A DNA stretch of 64,000 nucleotides from Sclerotiophoma versabilis (taxonomy: Eukaryota; Ascomycota; Dothideomycetes; Pleosporales; Didymellaceae), in the NCBI GenBank assembly GCA_012274445.1, contig JAAROD010000015.1:496001-560000 (forward strand), in the 5' to 3' direction. Shown piece after piece: positions 21,485-32,411 of this stretch. Both the position numbers and the translations under genes were made by a program. Position 1 is the stretch's first letter, and the number at the start of each line of letters is the position of its first letter. The notes under the pieces were generated by a model. That model saw nothing but the letters and a program-made list of their open reading frames with translations. It did no database searches and was not told where the DNA came from.

Positions 21485-24073
21485 TCACTGCAGGCCCGCC
21501 TTCGTCATCTTCACTGTATGCGGGATTGGCTGCAAGATGCCCTTATTGTCAACTGCGCCAAGAGCCATACCCTTCGACCAGCCCATCTTGGCCAACAGAG
21601 CGTGTCCCTTATTCTCGGGGCCAATCTCAGGCGCGTTGGCACCGACTGTCTCGCCGTCACGGTAACCGGTCGACACTTTGCCTCGCGTTCCCCCGAAACG
21701 GACAGTGGCAGACTTGCGCGGACGATCACCCTTCTGCGAGAAGGTTGGTCCAGTAAGACGATAGAGGAGGCCTTTGTGAAGGATTGCTCTGTCAAACTCG
21801 GTGTCGGTATAGGTTCGTGTCCGTGTGGTCTTTGTAAGAACGGTAAACCTATCGAAGCCATCCCCACGAGAGCGCGACGTGAGTTTGAAATGGCTCGCAG
21901 CCTGATGGATAGTCGCACGTCGAGAGGCGTCCATCGGGGGCAGAGCGAGGGTTTGCATGTCGCCAACCAAAAACTCGCGCATCTCCTCAAGAACGTCCTC
22001 CATCATCATACCATCCTTGTATTTGACCTTCAGATTGGGCGCCTTGCCCTTCCTACCGAGAAGGCCCTGCTGACGTAATTCTTCTCGTTCGGCCTTCTTC
22101 ATGCGCTTCTTCTGACGATCATTGTCCCACGCACTCTGCAATTGTTCGTTGAGATCGGAATCATCGAGCAGCTCAAAGGGCATCTGGCCACGTCGACCCT
22201 TCTTCTTAGGTTTTAGCGATGGGCGCTCAGTGTCCATGATATCGAAGCCGTTATAAGGATCCATGTCGAGTGCATCTGCCATGGCGGAAGCTGAAGGAAA
22301 GGTGGGCTCGCGATTTCTTCGCCCACCACGCTTTTGCTGCTTTCGGGTTGATCGACCAAAGTTGAAGGGAATGAAGTCGTCTGCACGAGAAGAGCCGCCG
22401 AAGTAGTCGTCTGCACGAGAAGAGCCGCCGAAGTAGTCGTCTGCGGCATAGAGCATGAGCTCGTCGGCGCCTAGGCCGAGTTCCTCTTGCTTTTGCAAGA
22501 CTCGGGCAATAGTCTCATCGTCGAGCTCCTCATCTTCGCCGAATTCATCTTCTTCTTCATCATCATCCTCGTCATCCTCGTCGTCATCATCGTCATCGTC
22601 TTCATCCTCGTCCGAGTCGCTTGTGCTGCTGTCACCCAATTCAGCCTTCTTACGGAGCAAGAAGGCTTCCTCGAAAGCCTGGATCAAGTCTTTCTCAGCA
22701 GTACTCTGGAGATAGCCACCAGGCAGCCAGCGAGCGTCGTCCACCACAGAGCCTTCGTAAACGCATAGGTACTGAACTCCGCTCTTGCGATTGCGCTTCG
22801 AGAGGATCTGAGCCACAGTTTCCATGACGTCCGAAGACGTGCTCATACCGTCAAAATCTTGGAGCATGTCAGAGTCCCAGCCCTTGACTTGGCCTTCCTC
22901 ATCGCCCGCCTGACTGCCTGATGCCGACTCCCAGTCGTTGTGACTACCAGCATCAAGATCCATCTCGCGCCGTGCAAAGCCTGATGCGGTCATCATGTCA
23001 GCAGTCAGACCGAACTCCTCGATGTTTTGCATGTAGTCGTCCATAGCCGCTTCGCGAGGATCAGCGTCACCAGCGAGGAAAGCGTCCATGTCGGGACGAT
23101 CTTTGACGGGCAACCATCCTACGCCAGGCTTTGACCTGTGCTCCCATTCTGTTGTAGCGCCCTCCCATGCAGCCTTGTCTCCTCGCCGCTTCGCGAATCC
23201 CTCGTCTGCTACAGTGTCGGTTTCTGACTCGGGGTTGGCTTCTGGGCCGGGCGCAGTGGTGGGAGCAGCATCTGTAGGTTCTGAGGAGGGTCAGCGAGAA
23301 AGTGCAGAGCAGTGCGAACAAACAACAGTACCTTTCACCCGGATGGTCACGTTGACCTTTGGCTGGACATGGACATGCTCGACAGGAAGCGAAACGGAGT
23401 CTGCAACTTGGGCGGCCACTGAGTCTGCCTTTGCACTGGCCTTTTCGACCACGCTGTTCACGGCGTCGGCTATGGCGACAGCTTGCTTCTGTGGTAGAGG
23501 ACTCTCAACCCTCGATGCTGTGGTGGACAGAGGCGCTGATGTGTTGCCACGCCCCTGGAAGACGACCTCATCACTGGAGCCACTCGAGGCCTCTGACAGG
23601 GCGGGCGAGGGGCTGCGGATCGCCATCTGCGCCATGGCTCTGGCGTTGTCCGGTGGCGAAGCGGACGAAGATGTGGAAGGCGCGACAGACTCGTCGTCCG
23701 ACTCGGAGCCAGAATGTTGGGCGGTCGCCTTCTCGCGGTCCTTGATGGTGCCTTCCAACAGACCAGCGCTGACAAACTGCACTGGCATGTCGCGCAGCTT
23801 CTTGCCAGCCTCGAAGGCGTTCTTGCGGTGGCCCCGGACGAAACGAGCTTCGTCGGCGAGTGAGTAGCGCGGCTTTTCTGCTGGCAGCGTGTCAGCAAGC
23901 TGCGCTCAGGGCGCAGACGGAAGGCGCAGGAACGTACCCTCCTGATCTGGCCACGACTGGAACTTGGGAGGCGTGCGGTGCGGCGTGTTCTTCTTGGGCG
24001 TGTTCTTGGGCGTGTTCTTTGGCGTGCCCTTGGCCGGGCCCTTGGTCTTGTTCTTGCCCTTTTTCTTCGCCAT
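21485..24073 (-). CDS. SQS1: SQS1-like R3H and G-patch protein
   Basis: Three exons, 24073-23938, 23877-23332 and 23280-21485, give 825 aa. The N-terminus is Lys-rich (AKKKGKNKTKGP), then a long disordered region with an acidic run of Asp/Glu near residues 430-455. The R3H nucleic-acid-binding domain is near residues 665-740, and the C-terminal G-patch reads IGPENKGHALLAKMGWSKG followed by GAVDNKGILQPIPHTVK. This order matches yeast Sqs1/Pfa1, which binds and activates the DEAH helicase Prp43 in ribosome biogenesis and splicing; the G-patch is the helicase-contacting part. A perfect 30-bp duplication (ADDYFGGSSR twice) lies in the middle. The gene is divergent from ATG4. Confidence 0.92.
22381..22440 (-). 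repeat. perfect 30-bp tandem duplication in SQS1
   Basis: Positions 22381-22410 and 22411-22440 are identical. The unit keeps frame and duplicates ten residues (ADDYFGGSSR). Zero divergence suggests a recent event or strain-variable length. Confidence 0.95.
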
Positions 24074-24753
24074 GGCTGCGGTGCTGCGCGGGCGCGTAGG
24101 TGGGTGGCGTGCGGTGCAGGAAAGGTGAGTGCAAAGTGCCTGCAAAGTGCCTGCAAAGTGCCTGCAAAGTGCCTGCGCGGCGAATGCTCAGGTACCCGCA
24201 CAATTAACGATGATGATGACTTCCCAGTGGCGGCGGGGACTAGGGCTTATCGGCGCGTATCGCTGGGTTCGGCGGCGCTCGTGCGCAAGCTGTTCGCTGC
24301 GGGTCGGCGAAGGCATCGCGCCCGCACGGAGAGGCAGCGGGTGGCCTGCTGCGTAGCCGTGAGTGCCGCCTATGTAGCTGTGCCTGTGCGAGGGCGCCAG
24401 TGCAGCAGAGCATCTGGCAGCGGTTGAGGTGCTGTGACAGTGACAGTCGCCGGGGCAGGGCAAGTGGCAGGGACAGGAGCAGCTGGACACCCCTCCCCCA
24501 CCACCGTCCAGGCAGCATGACCAGGGCTCGATGCTTGCCGCAAGCCAGCTCACCTCCGCCCTCGACAGCCACGCAGCATTTGCTGTATCCCGCCCCAGTG
24601 CACGCAAACACTTGGCCTCGCTCCTCAGGTTGGAGTAACTCGAGGCACCGCGTCTGGATGTGAGACCTCCCGGGCCTGACCTCCGCCTCCGCCGCCGCCG
24701 CCTCCGCCTCCACCACCGCGGCCTGCAATAGCCGCAACCACCTCGACTGCAAC
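24074..24753. promoter_or_regulatory. divergent promoter region, SQS1 / ATG4
   Basis: The 680 bp between two start codons is GC-rich and contains an 11-bp tandem repeat close to the SQS1 start. Pyrimidine-rich CCGCCGCCGCC stretches lie just before the ATG4 start. No known operator is clear. Confidence 0.5.
24131..24174. repeat. 11-bp tandem repeat, four copies
   Basis: The unit GCAAAGTGCCT occurs four times without change, 58-101 bp upstream of the SQS1 start codon, in the leader or promoter. Confidence 0.95.
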
Positions 24754-26200
24754 ATGAACGACTTCGAGCGCGTTGGCCGCACCCTCGTCCGCACCTTCTA
24801 CGACCCCCTCCCGACCAACGACTCCAAAGACCCGATATGGCTGCTCGGCGAGCGCTACGACCCCAAGCCGCCGCTCAAGTCGGCGCCTAGCGACACACCC
24901 TCGACCACCCGCTTCACCGAGACCCCGCAGAACGAGCGCGGCGAAGACGAGAGCTGGATACGAACCAGCGTCGACGAGACCGACCGAAAGGAGGCCCCCA
25001 ACGGGCAGGACCCAGCCCAGTATGGCGGCTGGCCCTCTGCCTTCCTCGACGACTTCGAATCGCGCATATGGATGACCTACCGTTCCGGCTTCACCGCCAT
25101 ACAGAAGAGCCAAGACCCCAAGGCAACAGCTTCCATGAGCTTCCGCGTGCGCATGCAGAACCTTGCATCACCAGGCTTCACCTCGGACACGGGCTTTGGC
25201 TGCATGATCCGGAGTGGGCAGTGCATCCTGGCGAACGCGCTGCAGATCCTGAGACTGGGGAGGGACTGGAGATGGCAGCATCACCCCACGGACCCGACAC
25301 ATTGTGCGATACTGTCGCTCTTCGCCGATGACGCAAGAGCCCCCTTCTCTATACACCGTTTCGTCGAGCATGGCGCTGCTGTGTGCGGCAAGTACCCAGG
25401 CGAATGGTTTGGGCCGTCAGCAGCGGCGCGCTGTATCCAGGATCTGGCGAACAAGCACAAGGAAGCCGGCCTGAACGTTTATGTTTCCGGAGACGGCGCA
25501 GACGTGTACGAGGACAAGCTGAAGCAGATTGCCGTCGATGACGACGGAAACTGGCAGCCTACACTCATCCTCGTGGGCACCAGACTAGGCATCGACAAGA
25601 TCACACCCGTCTACTGGGAGGCGCTGAAGGCCGCTCTGCAAATGAAGCAGAGCGTCGGCATTGCAGGGTAAGCTGCCAGCAACAACACCACCTTCATGCA
25701 CTTCAAAGCTAACACAAACACGTAGCGGCCGCCCATCAGCATCCCACTACTTCGTTGGCAATCAAGGCAACACCTTCTTCTACCTTGACCCGCACAGCAC
25801 CCGCCCCTTGCTGCCTTACCACCCCCCGCCCTCCACCTCCAAAGACGAATCCAACCCCGACTCGCCCCTCGCGGCGTCCACAGCATCCGAGACGACAATC
25901 ACAGACTCGCAAACTACCATCGTGCCCTCTCCCAGCGAGACTTCTTATACGCCCGCTGACTTGGCAACATGCCACACGCGCCGCATCCGGCGCCTGCAGA
26001 TACGGGAAATGGATCCATCCATGCTGCTCGCCTTCCTCGTGACGTCAGAAGAGGACTACGAGAAGTGGAAAGAGGGCGTGCAGAGCGTGCAGGGCAAGTG
26101 CGTCGTCCATGTGCAGGATTGTGAGCCGGCGCCGAGGGGGCAGGAGAGGGAGGGCGCGGTGGACGAGGTCGAGAGCTGGGATGAGGATGGCTTGCAGTAG
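24754..26200 (+). CDS. ATG4: autophagy cysteine protease Atg4
   Basis: Two exons, 24754-25667 and 25726-26200, give 462 aa. Atg4 trims the C-terminus of Atg8 so that it can be joined to phosphatidylethanolamine, and later releases it from membranes. The peptidase C54 signatures are clear: YGGWPSAFLDDFESRIWMTYR, the nucleophile motif TSDTGFGCMIRSGQ (Cys150), LVGTRLGIDKITPVYW, and YLDPHSTRP carrying the Asp326 and His328 pair, directly after the spliced GGRPSASHYFVGNQ. A Ser/Thr/Pro-rich insertion follows the catalytic His, and the C-terminus is acidic. The length is within the fungal range. It acts in the cytosol. The single 58-nt intron joins exactly in a conserved block. Confidence 0.96.
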
Positions 26201-27294
26201 TAATTTACCGTCAACTTGCTATCCCCGCCTACGCACAACCCGTAGTGTAGCACCGAGTTCCAGCGCATAACCACATCGTCGCTGATGAGCACGGTGGGTC
26301 TGATGAGCACGGCAAGTACCTGGTGAATACTGTGTGGGCGGAGAGGACTTGCAACGATATCACGACGGCAATGCATTTTTGGAGTTTTGGAGTGAGGTGG
26401 ATATACTCAATCGCATATATCAGCTACATGCTGTTCTACTTTTTATTTTATTTTATTTTACACATATGGCCCGATCTTTTTTTTTTTTTTTTTTTTTTTT
26501 TGATTTGTCTTGTCCTGTTGGATCTTGGTAAACGTCCATGCCATGCCAAAAGTACCCCCAGTCCAGCATAGAGTAAGCACACTTCTGTTTCGTCTCCGTC
26601 GTATACAACCATATATGTGCACGTGTCGCATACGTCACTTGCCGACGGATTTCCAACTGTTGAAGTTATGCTTGCACGCATCTTCCGGTGGTTGTGGTGC
26701 AGTCTTGCGATTTTCTCCGTTCGTTTTTGGGCGAATAAATCCAGGCCGTTCAGGTCTCGCTCCGGAATGCCACACAACTGTGAAATCTCGCAAGACCGTT
26801 CCTGAAGCCTGCAGAGCTGAGAATCCGGGTTTCGGGGTTTGGCGCGCCGGCTGCTGTTCCACCAGATCGCTGGTTTGCGCAATCGGGCGCCTGCGATTCG
26901 GCGGCGCAATGACGCGGTTTGTCGTGATACCGCGTGACGCGCCAAAACGCGTGTAACTGCTTTCGACCTGCATATCAGTATTCAAGGCAAGCCTCGACCG
27001 AGGCCCAGGACCGAAAACCAAACGCAAAAACCAAAATCGAACAAACGAAACAAGATAGGGAAATGAAGACAGTATGTGAATGTTGGAAAAATTTATTCGT
27101 TCCCGTCTGCGTTTGGTATAATGTACAGACCCCAGATGGATCGTGTCAAACCATCATGACACGATGACGCATGGACAAGCAAACCGACCCATGATCACAT
27201 TAGAAAATGACCCATGAACACCGTCACCCCATAACCACCTTGTCGAAAGACAAGTCAAAGAAACCCAAAGAAGCAAACCATCAAATCAAGCACT
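26201..27294. other. 1.1-kb intergenic region with poly-T tract
   Basis: This is the convergent space between ATG4 and H2B. It contains a 25-T homopolymer at 26477-26501 preceded by TTTTA repeats. No gene is supported; the longest minus-strand frame reads through the poly-T as poly-Lys and is rejected. Confidence 0.5.
26477..26501. repeat. poly-T homopolymer (25 nt)
   Basis: Uninterrupted T run downstream of ATG4, next to a TTTTA-rich stretch. It is a length-unstable site and could also be a sequencing-length artefact. Confidence 0.9.
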
Positions 27295-27903
27295 CTATTT
27301 GGAGGAGGAAGAGTACTTGGTGACAGCCTTGGTACCCTCAGACACGGCGTGCTTAGCAAGCTCACCGGGGAGGATCAGTCGTACTCTGAAAATGGGGTTA
27401 GCAAACGCCATTGGGGGCCGAGGGTAGATGGAGAACGTACGAGGTCTGGATCTCACGCGAGGAGATAGTCGACTTCTTGTTGTAGGCAGCGAGCTTGGAG
27501 GCCTCGGTGGCGACGCGCTCGAAGATGTCGTTGACGAACGAGTTGAGAATGGACATGGCGCGGTTGGAGATACCAGTGTCGGGGTGGACCTGCTTGAGGA
27601 CTGCGAACGCGTCAGAAAACTCTGGTTGATGAAACAAGACGATGCGGTTGCAATCCAAGGATGCAATCAGGGACTGCAGGAGATGGGAGGCGCGTGCTGA
27701 TGACGCGCTTCGAATGCGCTGGACAGGGCAAACTCACCCTTGTAGATGTAGGAGGAGTAGGTCTCCTTCCTGGTCTTGGTGCGCTTCTTCTTGTCACCGG
27801 AGGGGGCGGCGGTCTTCTTGCCAGCCTCCTTCTTCTCAGCGGGCGCCTTGCCGGCCGGGGCCTTGCCGCCGGTGGTGGGAGTCTTCTGGGCCTTTGGGGG
27901 CAT
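27295..27903 (-). CDS. histone H2B
   Basis: Three exons, 27903-27738, 27600-27441 and 27385-27295, give 138 aa. The basic N-terminal tail is rich in Lys, Ala and Pro (MPPKAQKTPTTGGKAPAGK). The histone fold follows: [80 protein letters not shown]. Lys132 in AVTKYSSS is the counterpart of the ubiquitylated Lys of yeast H2B. The protein forms the H2A-H2B dimer of the nucleosome. Introns are 137 and 55 nt, and both fall in conserved codons. The gene is divergent from the H2A gene, the usual fungal pairing, so coordinated S-phase expression from the shared spacer is expected. Confidence 0.97.
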
Positions 27904-28429
27904 TTTGGAGATGTTGCTAAATGTGTGAGTTGGAAAAGGTGGTGGATAAAGCTGGATGGAGCTGGGCTGCGATGGAGACGGTGAGTGCGTGGGTGGGAGT
28001 CGAGATGGAGAGAGAAAGGTCGCTGTCGGGCGGGGACGCGCTACTTATGGCGAGCGCGCTGCGTGTTGTGATCCAGCAGCGGCTGGCGGGCCCGTGCGCG
28101 AGCTTCTTCCTAAATCAGAGCGGCGATGGGAGGGGCGGGCGCAGCGGCGTGTGACTGGCCGGCTAAGCGAGTCGAGTGTGATCTTGCGCAACAAGCGGGC
28201 GCGCCCCCCAAGTTGCGACGCTGCCAGAGCTCCAGTCGCGCTAGCCCGCCAGTTGATCTCGCGCACCACAACACGCCCGCGCCGTCCTTATAAGTCGTCG
28301 CCGCCCCCCACCAGCAGCAAGCAATCCATCGTCTCGACACTCCACGCCCACCACACGCTCCCAACCCATCTTCAGCTTCCAGCACCCTTATCACCCAACT
28401 TTTCCCACCAAGTCCAAAACACCTTCAAA
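27904..28429. promoter_or_regulatory. shared H2B/H2A divergent promoter
   Basis: The 526-bp spacer between the two histone start codons should drive both. TATAAG near 28289-28294 is a fair TATA candidate for H2A. CA/CT-rich leader sequence runs up to the H2A ATG. Confidence 0.6.
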
Positions 28430-29081
28430 ATGACTGGCGGCAAATCCGGAGGCAAGGCCAGCGGCTCCAAGTCCAACGCCCAGTCGTAAGTTGCGCCTTT
28501 TGCTCTCGCACCTTGCGCACCATCTTTGGTGTTTTGCCTTTGCGGTTTTGCATCTCCAGCAGCCGGTTTCGAGGCCTTTGACGCGTCCTGCACTTGCTTG
28601 ACGCGTCTTTTTCGATCCTTATGCTCCAGTTGCATCGTCTTTGAGCTTCATTGACCTTTCTTGACCATTGTCTGACTTTGCGCAGTCGTTCTTCCAAGGC
28701 AGGTCTCGCCTTCCCCGTCGGTCGTGTCCACCGTCTCCTCCGCAAGGGCAACTACGCTCAGCGTGTCGGTGCCGGTGCTCCCGTCTACCTCGCTGCCGTC
28801 CTTGAGTACCTCGCTGCCGAAATCCTCGAGTTGGCTGGCAACGCTGCGCGCGACAACAAGAAGACCCGTATCATCCCCCGTCATCTCCAGCTCGCCATCA
28901 GGAACGACGAGGAGTTGAACAAGCTGCTCGGCCACGTCACCATCGCCCAGGGTGGTGTCCTCCCCAACATTCACCAGAGTACGTCTCCTCCAGCATTCAC
29001 CGCTTTCATTGCTAACGCGATCCAGACCTGCTGCCCAAGAAGACAGCCAAGCCTGGCAAGGGTCCTTCCCAGGAGCTGTAA
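28430..29081 (+). CDS. histone H2A
   Basis: Three exons, 28430-28485, 28686-28978 and 29026-29081, give 134 aa. The sequence is canonical: MTGGKSGGKASG, RSSKAGLAFPVGRVHRLLRKG, VGAGAPVYLAAVLEYLAAEILELAGNAARDNKK, and [31 protein letters not shown]. The C-terminus ends SQEL, so Ser131 lies in the SQE motif that fungal major H2A shares with H2A.X and that is phosphorylated after DNA breaks. The introns (200 and 47 nt) match positions common in fungal H2A genes. The product is a core nucleosome subunit. The gene is divergent from H2B. Confidence 0.97.
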
Positions 29082-29941
29082 GCGCGATTTGCGTTTGAGT
29101 TCTTGCTTCAACGGTGTTTCTTCATGGGTCTTTTCATCTGCAATGATAATGGGAGTCTGACTGGGTTTGGGTTCACGGCTTTTTACGGGGTTATACCAGA
29201 GCTGTATATTAGCTGGTCGCATTTTGGCCGGATGCTCATAAGCTGAATCGAGCGATATCACTTCATTCTCATCTTCGACTGTGACTTGTGGACTTTCTGT
29301 TTGGGTTTCGCAGTCTCCCACTGCTATCTGGCTTTGCACTCGATCGAGGACTGACGATTCAGGCTGTGCGAAGGCTCGCGCGAACTGCAACGTGCGGCGA
29401 CGTCACTATGAAGCGCAGCTTTTGACGTCTAACTGCATCGCACTATTTGATCACGAATGAGCGCATCCGACCAAAATTGCGAGTTTGGCAATGTTCGCCA
29501 TGTGCGCATTTTCTGCAAGGCTCAAAGCTTGACGTTTGGTCGGCCTGGTGCTCTTTCAAGCTGCAGACGGCATACTTCGAGTTTGCAAATGTGCCCGGTT
29601 TCCAACATCACGCAAAGAAGATATCAGATATCGTTTGCAGCATATAGCGCAAGTGCAAAGGTTGAAACTCAGCTACTCGAAACACGCAAGGAATGGGTCG
29701 AGCTATCTTCCTAATACTTGACACTATACCGACACGGTATCAGCCAGCCAAAAGAAGGAACGTACTATAACACCACTTGGGAACGTACTACAACACCACT
29801 TGAGAACAACCTCGAACACTTTAACATAGAATATTGATTTGCATCTGACTCTCTTTGCGCCCTCGCGCATCGCAACAAAGTGTGATATGTACACCTACAA
29901 AGCTACAAATGCTCCTCCTCCAATCATCCATCCCCAGCCGC
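29082..29941. other. intergenic region, no supportable gene
   Basis: Convergent space between H2A and the complex I subunit. A minus-strand frame of about 139 codons overlaps the H2A 3' end and lacks family features. A 23-bp tandem duplication lies at 29757-29802. Confidence 0.45.
29757..29802. repeat. 23-bp tandem duplication
   Basis: Two head-to-tail copies of a 23-bp unit (GGAACGTACTATAACACCAC... and copy two) differ at one base (T/C). It lies downstream of both flanking genes. Confidence 0.9.
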
Positions 29942-30500
29942 TTACGGATTCATCCATTTCGGTGGGGCTGCATCCAATTAGCAATGCATCATTAGTCATA
30001 CAGGAAGGACGAGTACTTACGATCCAGGATCGGGACAGGTAGGTTGCGCTCGTACTTGGAGCCTGTACAGCCATATTAGCATTGCCGTTTCCGCGGCCGT
30101 GGCGGTTATATATCCGGGGCATAGGAACGCACCTCCTGGGGCCGTGGGTGGGCGGTATGGGTCGGGGTGCTTCCACTTCTCGAGCAGGTTCTCCGTCTCG
30201 GTGATCAGTGCCTGTTCACAGCTATCAGCGCGGTCCTCATGTTGTCGTGGTTCCTGGGATCGGTGGCATGTGGTGGGGACGGGCTACACACCCTCTGCTG
30301 TCGCGGCTCTGTGACATTCCTGTTCGCCTCGAAAAGACCGCGGAGGTAGACTGCCTGGCCGCGCCAGAGGTAGCGATGGACGCTCCAGTCGAGCGCGAGC
30401 TTTAGCGACTGCCTGTAAAGGCTCCTGCGGTGCGTCAGTCTCTGCGTGCCGCGGGCGGCGCGGCGGCGGTGGCGTACAGGACGTGCTTCTTGGAGCTCAT
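29942..30500 (-). CDS. complex I subunit NDUFB9/B22 (LYR protein)
   Basis: Five exons are proposed: 30500-30478, 30424-30292, 30211-30133, 30062-30021 and 29967-29942 (100 aa). The LYR motif reads LSLYRQSLKLALDWSVHR, followed by LWRGQAVYLRGLFEANRNV, LITETENLLEKWKHPDPYRPPTAPGG and SKYERNLPVP, all typical of the fungal NDUFB9 counterpart, an accessory subunit of the membrane arm of mitochondrial NADH:ubiquinone oxidoreductase. LYR proteins bind the acyl carrier protein. Exons are very short, and the first intron (GTACGC donor, GACTGAC branch) was chosen because it restores the LYR frame. The last exon (ending PPPKWMNP) rests on frame and splice consensus only. The gene is divergent from KGD2. 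Confidence 0.85.
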
Positions 30501-30806
30501 GGCGACGGCGGGCCTTCCAGTCGTGTGCGTGGAGGAAGGCGTATGTGTGATGTGTGGCCGCAATGCCTCGTTATCGTCCTGGTGCTGCGCGAGCTGTTCG
30601 ATGTGAGGTGCAGGCTTGGCATTACGGCTAGCTGGAAGGTCCATTCTTCCGACTGGACGATCCGAGACGTCAGAACTGGTGCCCTGTTGCAGCTTCAGCA
30701 ATTCCCTCATAACACCTCCGCCTCACCTCCTCCTCACCTCCTTTCGCGGCTCTTGCCCACCCCATTTGGTTTTTCATTTCTCGTGGTTTGCCGTCTCTCG
30801 CCCAGC
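30501..30806. promoter_or_regulatory. shared promoter, NDUFB9 / KGD2
   Basis: Only 306 bp separate the start codons of two nuclear genes for mitochondrial energy enzymes. It is pyrimidine-rich near the KGD2 start (CTCCTCACCTCC). A shared, possibly respiratory, regulation is plausible but no specific site is clear. Confidence 0.5.
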
Positions 30807-32411
30807 ATGTCGAGTCAACAGTGTCTCCGCCGCCTGCCGAGCGCAATGCGCTCCTCAGCCCTGCGTGCAGGTGCTCGTTCTGCTGTCCGGGCTCCCACCG
30901 CCCGCAGCTACTCTGCCATCACAAGAGCGACCTCATCTGGTCTCTTGAGCCAAGTATCAAGGTATGCAGTGCCATTGAACGCCGTGGAACCTTAGCTAAG
31001 CCCATGCTAGACGACCTGGACAGCTCGCGACACAACGTCTTTGGACTCTCGACCAGACAAGAGGCTATGGTGCGCTTCAGCGATGCACAACGTATCACTT
31101 CTACTGACACTGCTATAGCCGACGTTACCACGGTCAAGGTCCCCGAGATGGCCGAATCCATTACCGAGGGTACATTGAAGCAGTGGTCGAAACGTGAGGA
31201 ATACCGCTGCCAAACATGCATGTATGGCTACTAATAGCATGTAGAGGTTGGCGACTACGTTGAGCAGGATGAGGAGATTGCTACCATCGAGACCGACAAG
31301 ATCGACGTTTCTTTGAACGCGCCCCAGGCCGGTACCATCAAGGAGTTCCTTGTAAACGAGGAGGACACTGTCACCGTTGGCCAGGATGTTGTCAAGCTCG
31401 AGGTTGGCGGCGCCGCGCCGTCTGGTGGAGAGAAGGCAAAGGAGGAACCCAAGGAGCCTGCCTCCAAGGACCAAGAGACCGCTTCGCAACCCTCTGGCGA
31501 GCAGGAGCAGTCCCAGAAGCAGCCCGAACCCAAGAAGGAGGAGTCGAAACCTGAGCCCCCCAAGCAGGAGTCCAAGCCTCAGCCACCCAAGCAGCCTGAG
31601 CCAAAGAAGGAGTCGAAGTCTGCACCAGAGGAGTCCAAGCAGGTCCAGCCCGGCAGCCGTGGAGAGAACCGCGTATGTCGACCACGAACATAGGCAAAGC
31701 ACGCACTAACAACTTGTGTAGGTCAAGATGAACCGCATGCGCCTCCGTATCGCCGAGCGCCTCAAGCAGTCCCAGAACACCGCCGCGTCACTTACCACTT
31801 TCAACGAGGTTGACATGTCGTCCATCATGGAGTTCCGCAAGCTCTACAAGGATGAGATCCTCAAGAACAAGGGCGTCAAGCTCGGATTCATGTCCGCTTT
31901 CTCGCGCGCCTGCATCCTTGCTATGCGCGACGTTCCCGCTGTCAACGCATCCATCGAGGGCCCTAAGGGCGGTGACACCATCGTCTACCGCGACTACGTC
32001 GATATCTCTGTCGCCGTCGCTACTGAGAAGGGTCTCGTCACCCCCGTTGTCCGCAACGCTGAGAGCCTCGACATGGTCGGCATTGAGAAGGCCATCGCTG
32101 AGCTCGGCAAGAAGGCCCGCGATAACAAGCTCACCATCGAGGACATGGCTGGTGGCACATTCACCATCTCCAACGGTGGTGTTTTCGGCTCCCTGATGGG
32201 CACACCCATTATCAACCTTCCTCAGACCGCTGTCTTGGGTCTGCACGCTATCAAGGACAAGCCCGTTGCCATCAACGGCAAGGTCGAGATCAGGCCTATG
32301 ATGTACCTCGCCCTCACATACGACCACAGGCTGCTTGATGGCAGGGAGGCTGTCACCTTCCTTGTCAAGATCAAGGAGTACATTGAGGACCCCAGGAAAA
32401 TGCTGTTGTAG
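30807..32411 (+). CDS. KGD2: dihydrolipoamide succinyltransferase (2-oxoglutarate dehydrogenase E2)
   Basis: Five exons, 30807-30961, 31011-31069, 31119-31193, 31245-31672 and 31722-32411, give 468 aa. The protein is the core of mitochondrial 2-oxoglutarate dehydrogenase and passes succinyl groups from lipoyl-lysine to CoA. The first 70 residues are a basic, Ser/Ala-rich targeting peptide ending near TRGYA. The lipoyl domain reads DVTTVKVPEMAESITEGTL, VGDYVEQDEEIATIETDKIDV with Lys115 as the lipoylated residue. A Lys/Pro/Glu-rich linker (about residues 150-235) replaces an E3-binding domain, as usual for this E2. The catalytic domain ends with DHRLLDG (His441, Asp445). All junctions keep frame. 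Confidence 0.96.

Noticed and set aside
24188..25113. Long minus-strand frames upstream of and within ATG4 exon 1
   Set aside because: GC-rich antisense shadows of ATG4 and its leader; Gly/Ala/Val-rich composition without motifs.
26448..26945. Minus-strand frame of 165 codons
   Set aside because: Its C-terminal part is poly-Lys from the poly-T tract and the rest lacks protein-like conservation.
28971..29390. Minus-strand frame of 139 codons
   Set aside because: It overlaps the last intron and exon of H2A on the opposite strand and has no family features.
30435..30710. Minus-strand frame of 91 codons over the NDUFB9 start
   Set aside because: It reads through the first intron of the complex I subunit and includes upstream promoter; only its MSSKKHV part is real.
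31007..31702. 231-codon minus-strand frame rich in Leu and Gly
   Set aside because: Antisense shadow of the KGD2 lipoyl and linker exons.
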